NCBI GenBank assembly: GCA_026671195.1
Contig: JAPOHD010000064.1
Span: 62,001-126,000 of the forward strand
Source: Draconibacterium aestuarii
Lineage (GTDB): Bacteria > Bacteroidota > Bacteroidia > Bacteroidales > Prolixibacteraceae
Length of the DNA: 64,000 nt
Reading direction: 5' to 3'
A program made the position numbers and the translations under genes. The notes under the pieces are model-generated. The model was not told where the DNA came from, searched no databases, and saw only the letters and a list, made by a program, of their open reading frames with translations. Every line of letters begins with the position of its first letter. Position 1 is the first letter of the stretch. This document shows positions 1 through 8,016 of this stretch, in pieces.

Positions 1-1084
1 ACATATCCTGGTGTCCGCATCCCTGACACAAAGCCGGCGGGCGATTAACTATTATATCCGGAATTTCTGCTCCTTTCAAAACTTCTTTCCCCAAGGCTTT
101 GGCAACCAAATCAGCATTTAGTTCTCCGTCACGAGGAAGTGCACCACTCAATCGTCCCGATACTTTTATATCTTTTTTGAAAGCTGCCTTTACTGCTTCT
201 TCCACAACAGGTGCTCCTTCTTCCAATACCAAAACCTCTTCGCAATGTTTCTCCATTTTGGACAACATCTTTTCCGGAATCGGGTATTGTGTTAATTTCA
301 TTACCGTGTAAGGACAATCGTCAATTGGATAATTTTCCTGCAGATAATTGTATGCAATTCCACAGGCAATAATTCCAAAGCTCCGGTCCGAACTTTTAGT
401 AATTGAGTTGTATTTCGATTTTTTTGCTGCTTTCTCAAAGTCCTTTTGTTTCTCCAGCAATCCTTTATAACGACGACGGGCAATGGCGGGCAGCAATACA
501 AACTGACTTGGATCGGATGGCAACTGTAATTCATTCGAACTTAAAACTTCGCTGCGTTCAACTCCTGCACGCGAGTGTGCCAAACGAGTTGTGATACGAA
601 CCATTACAGGCACTCCCAGCTCTTCGGAAAGGGCAAAACCTTCGCGAACCATATCATATGCTTCCTGCTGATTACTTGGTTCTAAAACCGGAATCATGGC
701 AAACTTGGCATAAAAACGCGAGTCCTGTTCGTTTTGTGATGAGTGCATCGACGGGTCGTCGGCAACGGTCAAAATCATTCCTCCGTTAATACCTGTTATT
801 GCAGAATTTACAAATGCGTCGGCAGCCACGTTTAATCCCACGTGTTTCATACAAACCATGGTACGTTTGCCTGCGTACGACATTCCCAAAGCAGCCTCAT
901 AGGCTGTTTTTTCGTTCGACGACCATTTGCTGCGAATGCCCAATTCTGCTGCCAATTCGCTTTCCTGTATAAATTCGGTTATTTCGGTTGAAGGTGTTCC
1001 TGGATACGCATAAACGCCTGAGATGCCACCATCGATAGCTCCCTGCCCAATGGCTTCAACACCTAAAAATAGATTTTTTTGCAT
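1..1084 (-). CDS. iorA: Indolepyruvate:ferredoxin oxidoreductase, alpha subunit (3' end outside window)
   Basis: IorA, with IorB, oxidatively decarboxylates aryl pyruvates such as indolepyruvate to aryl-CoA in the cytoplasm and reduces ferredoxin. About 361 codons are visible, starting at the ATG at 1084 (MQKNLFLGVEAIGQGAIDGG). The family is usually 530-600 residues, so the C-terminus with the ferredoxin-like Fe-S domain lies beyond position 1. Visible marks are the N-terminal pyrimidine-binding fold (AYPGTPSTEI near residue 26, KWSSNEKTAYEAALG near 53, MVCMKHVGLNVAADA near 76, DDPSMHSSQNEQDSR near 107) and the beginning of the thiamine-diphosphate domain (PPALCQGCGHQD) right at the window edge. 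The upstream gap holds the nrf promoter on the other strand. The partner iorB is not in the window. The identification is firm; the exact 2-oxoacid preference is inferred. Confidence 0.93.
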   Translation of the reverse strand, partial: MQKNLFLGVEAIGQGAIDGGISGVYAYPGTPSTEITEFIQESELAAELGIRSKWSSNEKTAYEAALGMSYAGKRTMVCMKHVGLNVAADAFVNSAITGINGGMILTVADDPSMHSSQNEQDSRFYAKFAMIPVLEPSNQQEAYDMVREGFALSEELGVPVMVRITTRLAHSRAGVERSEVLSSNELQLPSDPSQFVLLPAIARRRYKGLLEKQKDFEKAAKKSKYNSITKSSDRSFGIIACGIAYNYLQENYPIDDCPYTVMKLTQYPIPEKMLSKMEKHCEEVLVLEEGAPVVEEAVKAAFKKDIKVSGRLSGALPRDGELNADLVAKALGKEVLKGAEIPDIIVNRPPALCQGCGHQDM

Positions 1085-1285
1085 TTTGGTTCAATTTTCA
1101 AAGCGAACAAAAGTATTAAAATGAAAAGAAGATGCAATTAGAATTGTCATGTTTTACTATTTTTCGATATTTTCGAAAAAACATACTCTCGGACAATAAC
1201 TGGCTAATAAGGATCAACTTACAGCTACACATCTCTCTTATTTAAACTCATTACAAACAATATTACACAATATCTGAAACATATC

Positions 1286-1309
1286 ATTTTGTAACATCTG
1301 TTACAAAAT
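1286..1309. promoter_or_regulatory. Crp/Fnr-type palindromic operator upstream of nrfH
   Basis: A perfect inverted repeat with 10-bp arms, ATTTTGTAAC-N4-GTTACAAAAT (spacer ATCT). The architecture of two arms and a 4-bp spacer is that of Crp/Fnr-superfamily sites. A TAnnTT-like minus-7 element (TAAATTGA, 1317-1324) starts 19.5 bp from the dyad centre. The same spacing recurs at 4878-4899. The bound regulator (Fnr-like or HcpR-like) is inferred; no such gene is in the window. Confidence 0.72.
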
Positions 1310-1373
1310 AATGATGTAAATTGAATGTTCTTTAGGGTAGAATTTTACTACAGAACAAAAACCGATTTTAATT

Positions 1374-1949
1374 ATGCTGAACAAACTACTTCCTCCTGTA
1401 AAATGGAGATTTCCGGTGTTAATTATTACGAGTATTCTTGTCGGACTCATCCTTTTCATTTTATACATCTCAAAAGCGCATTCCTATTTGTCCGATAATC
1501 CGGAAACCTGCACGAATTGTCACATTATGGCTCCTCAATATGCCACATGGCAACACAGTTCACACCGCGAAGTGGCTCACTGCAACGATTGTCATGTTCC
1601 ACATAACAATGTTTTTAACAAATATTATTTTAAAGCAAAAGATGGTATGCGACACGCCACCATGTTTACACTTCGTTTGGAGCCACAGGTAATATTTATT
1701 CACGAAGCCGGACAGAAAGTAGTACATGATAATTGTATTCGATGTCATAACAAACAGATTACCGATCCCAAACTGGCCTCATCAGTTGAATCGCACCAGG
1801 CACACATGCAAGACCGCCCTTGCTGGGAGTGTCATCGCGAAATTCCTCATGGCCGTGTTAACAGTCTTTCAAGTGTGCCTCATGCTCAAGTGCCACTGCC
1901 TTCAAGTCCTGTTCCCGACTGGATAAAACAATATGTAAATAAGAACTAA
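1374..1949 (+). CDS. nrfH: Cytochrome c nitrite reductase small subunit NrfH (tetraheme quinol dehydrogenase)
   Basis: NrfH takes electrons from menaquinol at the cytoplasmic membrane and passes them to NrfA. The 191-residue protein has one N-terminal membrane anchor (residues about 15-34) and then a periplasmic domain with four heme c motifs: CTNCH (46-50), CNDCH (70-74), CIRCH (121-125) and CWECH (150-154). The first motif is followed by IM, matching the CxxCHxM arrangement of the NapC/NirT/NrfH family in which heme 1 has a methionine ligand. The ATG at 1374 directly precedes the anchor. nrfA follows 13 bp downstream, so the two are cotranscribed. The palindrome at 1286-1309 and the leader of about 40 nt suggest redox or nitrosative control. 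Identification is very secure. Confidence 0.97.
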   Translation: MLNKLLPPVKWRFPVLIITSILVGLILFILYISKAHSYLSDNPETCTNCHIMAPQYATWQHSSHREVAHCNDCHVPHNNVFNKYYFKAKDGMRHATMFTLRLEPQVIFIHEAGQKVVHDNCIRCHNKQITDPKLASSVESHQAHMQDRPCWECHREIPHGRVNSLSSVPHAQVPLPSSPVPDWIKQYVNKN

Positions 1950-1962
1950 ATATCGTATATCT

Positions 1963-3483
1963 ATGACCACAAAATCAAAATCAGGAAAAAGCCCCTTGTT
2001 AAATTGGGGAATTTTTATCGCGACTGTTGTTGTTGTTTTTTTACTTGGCCTTCTCGCATCATCAATTCTTGAACGCAGAACAGAAGCGGCCTATGTGAAT
2101 GTACCTAAAACCGAAGTCAACCAATTTGATCCCCGCAACGAAGTTTGGGGCGAGAATTATCCCCGCGAGTTTCAATCGTATTACGGTACTGCTGACACTA
2201 CTTTCCAAAGTAAATACAATGGAAATGTAATGATCGACATGCTTGAAGTTGATCCACGACTGGTTGTGCTTTGGGCAGGCTATGGTTTTTCGAAAGACTA
2301 CAACCAGGGACGCGGACATTATTATGCCGTTACCGACGTACAGAATACGCTGCGAACCGGTGCCCCAAAAACAAAAACCGATGGGCCAATGCCATCAACC
2401 TGCATGACCTGTAAAAGCCCTGATGTACCCCGTTTGATGAACCAACTGGGTGTTGCACAATTCTACACCGGGAAATGGGCTGAATTGGGTGCCGAAGTGG
2501 TTAATCCAATTGGCTGTGCCGATTGCCACGATGCCAAAACAATGAATTTACGCATTTCGCGTCCGGCTTTGGTTGAAGCATTCGAGCGTCAGGGGAAAGA
2601 CATTACAAAAGCCAGCCACCAGGAAATGCGGAGTCTGGTTTGTGCCCAATGTCATGTGGAATATTATTTCAGCAAAACGACAGCTGAAGGTGCCAACTAC
2701 CTTACTTTTCCGTGGGATAATGGCTATTCGGCTGAAGCAATGGAAGAGTATTACGACAATATAGAATTTTCGGACTGGACGCATGCCCTTAGTAAAGCAC
2801 CCATGTTAAAAGCACAGCATCCGGGTTACGAAGTGTATATGACCGGAATTCACGCACAACGTGGTGTTTCGTGTGCCGACTGCCATATGCCTTACAAAAG
2901 CGAAGGAGGACAGAAATTTACCGACCATAAAATGCAGTCGCCTTTAAATAATATTGCCAATTCGTGCCAGGTTTGTCACCGCGAGGAAGCAGGAACGCTG
3001 ATGGCCAATGTTTATGAACGTCAGGATAAAATTATAGAGAACCGCGACAAACTGGAAGAGCTGGTTGTTCGTGCTCATGTTGAAGCCAAAAAAGCCTGGG
3101 ATTTAGGCGCCAGCGAAGACCAGATGAAAGACATTTTAATGGGAATTCGTCATGCACAGTGGCGCTGGGATTATGCAGCTGCCAGCCATGGTGGTTCGTT
3201 CCACTCGCCTGTTGAGATTGGCCGCGTTGTTTCTACCGGGATAACAATTGCCCAGGAAACACGTATTAAACTGGCTCGATTATTAGCTGACCTGGGGCAC
3301 AACGAAGAAATTCCCTATCCGGATATTGCAACAAAAGCAAAAGCTCAGGAATTTATTGGCTTAGACATGGATAAACTAAATGCCGACAAGAAAGAATTCC
3401 TAAAAACTGTAGTTCCTCAATGGGAGAAAGAAGCCGCAGAGCGCGAAAAAAACTATGACAAGTTATTTTCAAGTAAGGAATAA
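1963..3483 (+). CDS. nrfA: Ammonia-forming cytochrome c nitrite reductase NrfA (pentaheme)
   Basis: NrfA reduces nitrite to ammonium by six electrons in the periplasm (dissimilatory nitrite reduction to ammonium). The 506-residue protein carries the diagnostic lysine-coordinated catalytic heme motif CMTCK (147-151). Four ordinary motifs follow: CADCH (185-189), CAQCH (227-231), CADCH (304-308) and CQVCH (335-339). Active-site candidates by family position are Arg131 (TLRTGAP), Tyr234 (HVEYYF) and His297 (GIHAQRG). Residues about 15-35 form an uncleaved anchor or signal peptide, consistent with a membrane-attached NrfHA complex. It lies 13 bp after nrfH. Cytochrome c maturation genes are not in the window. 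A hairpin at 3500-3540 follows the stop codon. Confidence 0.98.
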   Translation: MTTKSKSGKSPLLNWGIFIATVVVVFLLGLLASSILERRTEAAYVNVPKTEVNQFDPRNEVWGENYPREFQSYYGTADTTFQSKYNGNVMIDMLEVDPRLVVLWAGYGFSKDYNQGRGHYYAVTDVQNTLRTGAPKTKTDGPMPSTCMTCKSPDVPRLMNQLGVAQFYTGKWAELGAEVVNPIGCADCHDAKTMNLRISRPALVEAFERQGKDITKASHQEMRSLVCAQCHVEYYFSKTTAEGANYLTFPWDNGYSAEAMEEYYDNIEFSDWTHALSKAPMLKAQHPGYEVYMTGIHAQRGVSCADCHMPYKSEGGQKFTDHKMQSPLNNIANSCQVCHREEAGTLMANVYERQDKIIENRDKLEELVVRAHVEAKKAWDLGASEDQMKDILMGIRHAQWRWDYAAASHGGSFHSPVEIGRVVSTGITIAQETRIKLARLLADLGHNEEIPYPDIATKAKAQEFIGLDMDKLNADKKEFLKTVVPQWEKEAAEREKNYDKLFSSKE

Positions 3484-3499
3484 ATCTCTTTATCAACAA

Positions 3500-3540
3500 T
3501 TCAGCAGGTGACTATCCTGTTTTATGAGTCACCTGCTGAA
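3500..3540 (+). terminator. Intercistronic hairpin after nrfA (weak terminator or processing site)
   Basis: A perfect 14-bp stem (3500-3513 with 3527-3540) and 13-nt loop lie between nrfA and the porin gene. No run of T follows, so full termination is doubtful. It may stabilise the nrfHA message or set a lower level for the downstream gene. Confidence 0.55.
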
Positions 3541-3572
3541 TCTCTTACACTTTAACACTTTTAATTCTAATT

Positions 3573-4787
3573 ATGAAGACATTAAAATACATCAGTTTGA
3601 TTGTATTGGGTATTTGTTTTGCCCAATTCGCAAAGGCACAATTTACGCTTTCAGGAGAATTCAGGCCACGTACGGAGATAAATCACGGGTACAAAACACT
3701 GGCTGCTGAAGACCAGGATATTTCAACAATTACGACACAACGCACACGTCTGAATTTTGGATTTACAAACGAATGGATTAAAACCGGGTTGGTACTGCAG
3801 GATGTGCGGCAATGGGGAAATCAAGCCCAGTTGGTACAAAATCAGGATTATGCCGTTTCGATTCACCAGGCCTGGGCCGAAGTGTTTTTTACTTCGGAGT
3901 TTTCATTAAAAGCAGGACGACAGGAACTGGTTTACGACGACCATCGGATTTTTGGAAATGTGGGTTGGGCCCAGCAGGCACGTTCGCACGATTTAGCTTT
4001 ATTTAAGTATGAAAAGGACTTTAAACTGCATTTTGGTATTGCCCACCACGAAAACAGCAATTTAACCAATAGCGATTACGACGGACCCGATGCCTACAAA
4101 GACCTTCAATTTATTTGGTTTAATAACCAGTGGGAAAATGCCGGTTTAAGTTTGCTATTTCTCAACAACGGAGTTCCGGTAAACGAAGCGAATGAACAAG
4201 AAACGAAATACAGTCAGACCATAGGGGGACGTTTTACCACATCGGTAGAATCGGTTAAACTGGCATCGAATATCTATTACCAAAGCGGGAAACATGCATC
4301 CGGTCGCGATATTAGTGCCTTAAACTTTTTACTGGAAGCTTCGGTTAAAAGTTTTACCCTGGGTTACGAATACCTTTCAGGAACAGACTACGATGAAACA
4401 GATTTTAAATCGTTTACTCCATTTTATGGTACCAACCACAAATTCAATGGATTTATGGATTATTTCTATGTAGGTAACCATGGTGGCTCTGTGGGTTTAA
4501 ATGATATTTACCTGAAATACAAATACACCAAAGACAAATTTGGCTTTGATGCCCACCTGCATTATTTTGGTGCTACAGCTGAAATTGCAAACGATGCAGA
4601 TAAGTACCTGGGAACCGAATTGGATTTGGCGGCTTCGTGGGCCATTCAACCCATGGCAAAAATTTCAGTTGGACTATCTACCCTGTTTGCCGGCGACTCA
4701 ATGGAAATACTAAAAGGAGGCGACAGTTCTGCCACTCAGGCATGGGCTTATGTAATGCTTTCAGTAACTCCCGACTTTATTAAATAG
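3573..4787 (+). CDS. Alginate-export-family outer-membrane beta-barrel protein
   Basis: A 404-residue protein with a signal peptide (MKTLKYISLIVLGICFAQFAKA, cleavage about residue 22) and alternating aromatic/polar strands typical of a beta-barrel. Sequences such as SGEFRPRTEINHG, TQRTRLNFGF and SLKAGRQELVYDDHRIFGNVGW are characteristic of the alginate export/porin family. It follows nrfA by 89 bp, with a hairpin between, and ends at a strong terminator (4811-4858), so it is probably the last gene of the nrf transcript. The context suggests an outer-membrane channel for nitrite, nitrate or ammonium, or an unrelated barrel placed in the respiratory operon. Substrate is not determinable from sequence; true alginate export is unlikely because no alginate genes are nearby. 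Confidence 0.82.
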   Translation: MKTLKYISLIVLGICFAQFAKAQFTLSGEFRPRTEINHGYKTLAAEDQDISTITTQRTRLNFGFTNEWIKTGLVLQDVRQWGNQAQLVQNQDYAVSIHQAWAEVFFTSEFSLKAGRQELVYDDHRIFGNVGWAQQARSHDLALFKYEKDFKLHFGIAHHENSNLTNSDYDGPDAYKDLQFIWFNNQWENAGLSLLFLNNGVPVNEANEQETKYSQTIGGRFTTSVESVKLASNIYYQSGKHASGRDISALNFLLEASVKSFTLGYEYLSGTDYDETDFKSFTPFYGTNHKFNGFMDYFYVGNHGGSVGLNDIYLKYKYTKDKFGFDAHLHYFGATAEIANDADKYLGTELDLAASWAIQPMAKISVGLSTLFAGDSMEILKGGDSSATQAWAYVMLSVTPDFIK

Positions 4788-4810
4788 ATTATTTTAAGCA
4801 TTTACTATAT

Positions 4811-4858
4811 TCACCGCCTGACTTCGAATTCGTATTTAAAGTCAGGCGGTGATTTTTT
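4811..4858 (+). terminator. Rho-independent terminator of the nrf operon
   Basis: A 14-bp perfect stem (4811-4824 with 4839-4852), GC-rich at its base, is followed by six T residues (4853-4858). It closes the nrfH-nrfA-porin unit. Confidence 0.9.
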
Positions 4859-4877
4859 AGGTTGTTAGCATGGAGTC

Positions 4878-4899
4878 TTTTGTATCAATTGTTACAAAG
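4878..4899. promoter_or_regulatory. Second Crp/Fnr-type operator, upstream of the PepSY gene
   Basis: TTTTGTATC-N4-GTTACAAAG, with 7 of 9 arm positions symmetric, matches the consensus of the perfect palindrome at 1286-1309. A TATGTTTA minus-7-like element (4908-4915) starts 19.5 bp from the dyad centre, exactly as at nrfH. This puts the PepSY gene under its own, similarly controlled promoter. Confidence 0.65.
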
Positions 4900-4948
4900 G
4901 ATTTTTTTATGTTTAAGCATCTTTGAACCGGAAACATTTCGGAAGAAC

Positions 4949-6475
4949 ATGAAGAAAAGCAAACTCATAAAGTTTTTTAAAAAATTTCATAAATGGTTGG
5001 CCGTAATCATTGCTTTTATTGCCATCCTTTTTGCGGCATCGGGGATTATTATGAATCACCGTAGTTTCTTTGCTTCCATTGATGTATCAAGAAAATTACT
5101 GCCCGGGAATTACTCCTATCAAAACTGGAACCTTGCAGCAGTTCGCGGCTCGCTACAATCCGGAGATGCTAACTTTATATACGGGAATAGTGGCATTTGG
5201 AAATCGACCGATGATTTTACAACTTTTGATGATTTTAACCAGGGGTTTCCGAAAGGAATTGATAACCGGAAAATTTATTCGGTAGCACAATTTAACGGTG
5301 TGTTGTTTGCCGGCACACACATGGGATTATTTAAAAGACCTCTCACAAACGGAAGTTGGGAGAAAGTAAAAATACCGGTGCCAAAAGAACGAATTGCTGA
5401 CCTTACCTTAAAAGATAACACGCTGTTGATTTTAACCCGGCATTACCTTTTACAAAGTTCTGACGGAAACACTTTTGAAAAAATACAACTGCCAAAACCG
5501 GTTGATTACAAAAAACAAACCGGACTTTTTAATACGTTCTGGGAATTACACAGTGGCGAATTATTCGGACTAACCGGAAAACTGCTGGTTGACCTATTGG
5601 GGCTGGTTACTATTTTACTTTCGGTAACCGGCTTGCTGCATTTTTTTCTGCCCAAATGGATAAAACGCAAAAAGAAAAAAGAACAACAAGTTGGCACAAT
5701 GGTAACTGTCAAAAAGAAAAACCTGCGTTGGCACAATGTAGCCGGTTACGTATTTGTACTTTTTCTGGTGATCAATACTTTTTCGGGAATGCACCTGCGC
5801 CCTCCCCTTTTGATTGCCATTGCAAACAAACAAGTCGGAATTCTTCCGGGCACCCACCTCGACAGTCCAAATCCATGGTTCGATAAATTGCGAAAGATCC
5901 ACTGGGATGCTACGAACAACCGGTATATTTTTTCCACTTCCGATGGATTTTATTTTGCTGAAGAAACGCTTACCCGACACCTGATTCCTGCGCCCGTGCA
6001 GCCACCTGTAAGTGTTATGGGATGTAACGTACTGGAACCCCTCGGCAACAACCTTTTAATGGTGGGATCGTTTAGCGGCATGTATTTGTGGAACATCCAA
6101 AACGGAATGGTAAGCGACTTTTTTACAGGACAACCCTATCGTGCGCCACAAGGAATGACGCGTCCGATTGGAGCAAATACCGTTGCAGGTTTTGTTCAGA
6201 CCAATGAAAAAAGCTGGTGGTTCGACTACAGCCGCGGAGCCATTGAAATGAATGCCAACCCGCATAAAAAAACCTTTACTCAGATGCCTGAAGAAATTCG
6301 ATTGGCTTCCCCCATGTCGCTTTGGAATGTTTCGCTTGAAATTCATACCGGACGGATATTCGAGAATATAGTAGGAATGTTCTACATTCTTTTTGTTCCC
6401 ATTGCCGGCATTTGTATTTTACTGGTGCTGGTTAGCGGATTTTTTATCTGGTGGCTGGTGTACAGGAGAGCCTGA
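4949..6475 (+). CDS. PepSY-associated transmembrane protein (PiuB-like), possible membrane redox partner of the nrf system
   Basis: A 508-residue membrane protein of the PepSY_TM family. The ATG at 4949 (MKKSKLIKFFKKFHKWLAV) is chosen because the reading frame upstream would run through the operator and promoter. Four membrane segments are visible: residues about 15-37 (HKWLAVIIAFIAILFAASG), one around 200-225 (LLGLVTILLSVTGLLHFFLP), one around 265-285 (NVAGYVFVLFLVINTFSG), and a C-terminal one (FVPIAGICILLVLVSGFFIWW). Conserved His residues flank these helices (FHKW, MNHR, LRWHN), as in members proposed to bind heme. The two large periplasmic stretches contain propeller-like pieces (IWKSTDDF, FAGTHMGLFKR). 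It lacks the flavodoxin/FAD reductase domain of larger relatives. Shared regulation with nrfH links it to nitrite respiration; this role is inference. Confidence 0.75.
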   Translation: MKKSKLIKFFKKFHKWLAVIIAFIAILFAASGIIMNHRSFFASIDVSRKLLPGNYSYQNWNLAAVRGSLQSGDANFIYGNSGIWKSTDDFTTFDDFNQGFPKGIDNRKIYSVAQFNGVLFAGTHMGLFKRPLTNGSWEKVKIPVPKERIADLTLKDNTLLILTRHYLLQSSDGNTFEKIQLPKPVDYKKQTGLFNTFWELHSGELFGLTGKLLVDLLGLVTILLSVTGLLHFFLPKWIKRKKKKEQQVGTMVTVKKKNLRWHNVAGYVFVLFLVINTFSGMHLRPPLLIAIANKQVGILPGTHLDSPNPWFDKLRKIHWDATNNRYIFSTSDGFYFAEETLTRHLIPAPVQPPVSVMGCNVLEPLGNNLLMVGSFSGMYLWNIQNGMVSDFFTGQPYRAPQGMTRPIGANTVAGFVQTNEKSWWFDYSRGAIEMNANPHKKTFTQMPEEIRLASPMSLWNVSLEIHTGRIFENIVGMFYILFVPIAGICILLVLVSGFFIWWLVYRRA

Positions 6476-6719
6476 AGCGCGAAGTTGAAAGTAGCGACAG
6501 CAGCATTTCCAACAGCAACTATAGGCTCACTTTAAACGCGAAACCCGGCAATTCCTTGCTTACAGAGTATTTATTTGTACTGTTAAAACATCCTTTTTAT
6601 CTGGCGCCCCAGTAAGAAGATTCAAGGAGCAGAACGCGCCCCGGAAAAACAATTGTTGCTATAAGCGTAATAACCTGGTTACAAAGAACGTGCAACAGAT
6701 ATTTGATTAATAGTTGCGC

Positions 6720-6918
6720 TCCTACATTACAAATTGCTCGTCCTACATACGTAGGGCAAGATAAATGTAAGGCAGGAAACGATTTTGCCGGTGTAGGACG
6801 CATATTTTTGGGCGTAGGAGACCTTTCCCCCGTTGTAGGACAGGTTCTTTTTGTCGTAGGACAGTTTTTTTTTGTTGTAGGAGACCATTTTTTCGTTGTA
6901 GGACGGCTACTTTGGAGT
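6720..6918. repeat. Head-to-head intergenic array of 21-bp units (GTAGGA core)
   Basis: On the plus strand GTAGGA-type cores begin at 6751 (GTAGGG), 6772 (GCAGGA), 6793, 6814, 6835, 6856, 6877 and 6898, every step exactly 21 bp. Two further copies in the opposite orientation (TCCTAC) begin at 6720 and 6741, also 21 bp apart, so the array is inverted around TCCTACATACGTAGGG. Bases after the core are T-rich and often end in GTT or GTC. Because 21 is a multiple of three, stop-free frames appear (about 70 residues), but no ribosome-binding site or protein family supports coding. The array sits between two convergent genes (PepSY gene, ending 6475, and methyltransferase gene, ending 6961). Confidence 0.85.
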
Positions 6919-6926
6919 TGATTAGC

Positions 6927-6957
6927 TTGTGCCCCCGGGGAAAATTGTGCCCCCGGG
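6927..6957. repeat. Direct repeat of TTGTGCCCCCGGG
   Basis: The 13-bp sequence occurs at 6927-6939 and 6945-6957, an 18-bp step, immediately before the stop codon of the minus-strand methyltransferase gene. Its GC content contrasts with the surroundings, and each copy contains the palindrome CCCGGG. It borders the 21-bp array. Confidence 0.8.
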
Positions 6958-6960
6958 TAT

Positions 6961-7701
6961 TTATTTCCGGCAACTCACCACCAATGGCAAATGCGCACCT
7001 CCAAAAGTTTCCTGTTTAAAGTTGGCGTAAAGCTGAATGTTTTTAAATCCCGCTCTTTCCAGAAGTTCTGTCAACTTGCTACTTTTCAAGGCCAGCAAAG
7101 TAGTTTGGTTCGATACAGTGGTATCTTCGGCTTTGATTTGCAAATCAGTCTGAAAACGAATTAAAGCGGAGTTGTTCTGAAATTTATAGTTGCGGATAAA
7201 GCGTATGTTTTCGGTTTCGATCAATGGAAGTTCAGAGACTTTTTCCCCAAGGATATAATCGTAGTTTAAAATCTGAAGTAAAAAATGTCCGCCCGGCTTT
7301 AAAACGTTGTTTACACCGTTTAGCATGTGTTCAACCCCTTCTTCCGATTGCAAATGCACCAGTGTATTTCCAAAACACAGCACCGCATCGAATTGCTCTT
7401 TTCGAAAATCGGTTGCCAGCTCCAGCATGTTTCCTTGCCGGAATTGTAACTTCGGATGAATCTTATTCTGAATGGCCTGATTTAATAAGTCTTCATTTAA
7501 ATCGATACCGGCAACAGTGGCTCCTGAACCTGCCAGATGAAAGGCCAGCTCTCCGGTGGCACAACCAATGTCGAGAATCTGTTTTTGGTCTAAATTGCCA
7601 ACACAGGCCTGAACAAATTTCTGTTGCATCGCACTGTATGGAAATATTTCGGAATAATATTTTGAAATGGAGGAGTAGAATTTATTTTGAGCGTTTTCCA
7701 T
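6961..7701 (-). CDS. Class I SAM-dependent methyltransferase
   Basis: A 246-residue cytoplasmic methyltransferase. The SAM-binding motif I (ILDIGCATGELAFHLAGSGA) lies near residues 39-58, the acidic end of strand 2 is in GIDLNEDLL, and motif IV-like DAVLCFGNTLVHL lies near 106. The methyl acceptor cannot be predicted. The ATG at 7701 is preferred; a GTG two codons upstream (7707) directly abuts the trxA stop codon and would also serve. It is the last gene of the small-membrane-protein/trxA/methyltransferase operon on the minus strand and runs toward the 21-bp array. Confidence 0.85.
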   Translation of the reverse strand: MENAQNKFYSSISKYYSEIFPYSAMQQKFVQACVGNLDQKQILDIGCATGELAFHLAGSGATVAGIDLNEDLLNQAIQNKIHPKLQFRQGNMLELATDFRKEQFDAVLCFGNTLVHLQSEEGVEHMLNGVNNVLKPGGHFLLQILNYDYILGEKVSELPLIETENIRFIRNYKFQNNSALIRFQTDLQIKAEDTTVSNQTTLLALKSSKLTELLERAGFKNIQLYANFKQETFGGAHLPLVVSCRK

Positions 7702-7707
7702 ACTCAC

Positions 7708-8016
7708 TTACCCGTTATTAATAACCTGATTTACCAGTTTCTTAATTTCATTTACCGATTGCACTCCCATTCCTGTCCATTTTAACTCACCATCTTTAAA
7801 CAGCATGAGCGTTGGAATGCTTCTGATCCGATATTTTGTAGCGATATTCGGATTTTTGTCCACATCCACTTTAATAATGCGCACCTTTTCTTTTAGTTCA
7901 TCTTTTACCTGTTTTAAAATGGGAGGCATCTGTTTACAAGGGCCACACCAATCGGCATAAAAATCAACCAATACCGGACGATTTGAATTTATAACATTAT
8001 TAAACTTGGCTATCAT
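7708..8016 (-). CDS. trxA: Thioredoxin
   Basis: A 102-residue thioredoxin, a cytoplasmic dithiol-disulfide oxidoreductase. The active site WCGPCK (Cys24, Cys27) sits in the canonical context LVDFYADWCGPCKQMPP, and the conserved cis-proline motif appears as IRSIPTLMLF near residue 75. Length equals the family norm and there is no signal peptide. Its start overlaps the 3' end of the upstream small membrane-protein gene by 17 bp, indicating translational coupling. The methyltransferase gene follows almost without a gap. Confidence 0.95.
   Translation of the reverse strand: MIAKFNNVINSNRPVLVDFYADWCGPCKQMPPILKQVKDELKEKVRIIKVDVDKNPNIATKYRIRSIPTLMLFKDGELKWTGMGVQSVNEIKKLVNQVINNG

Noticed and set aside
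4862-4948. Longer N-terminus for the PepSY protein from a TTG start
   Set aside because: The extension would overlap the operator and promoter, and it lacks features shared with the family.
6720-6918. CRISPR array
   Set aside because: The conserved core is only about 6 bp, the unit is 21 bp, and orientation flips within the array.
6703-6973. Open frames of about 70-76 codons across the 21-bp array
   Set aside because: They are produced by the 21-bp period on both strands and lack any coding support.
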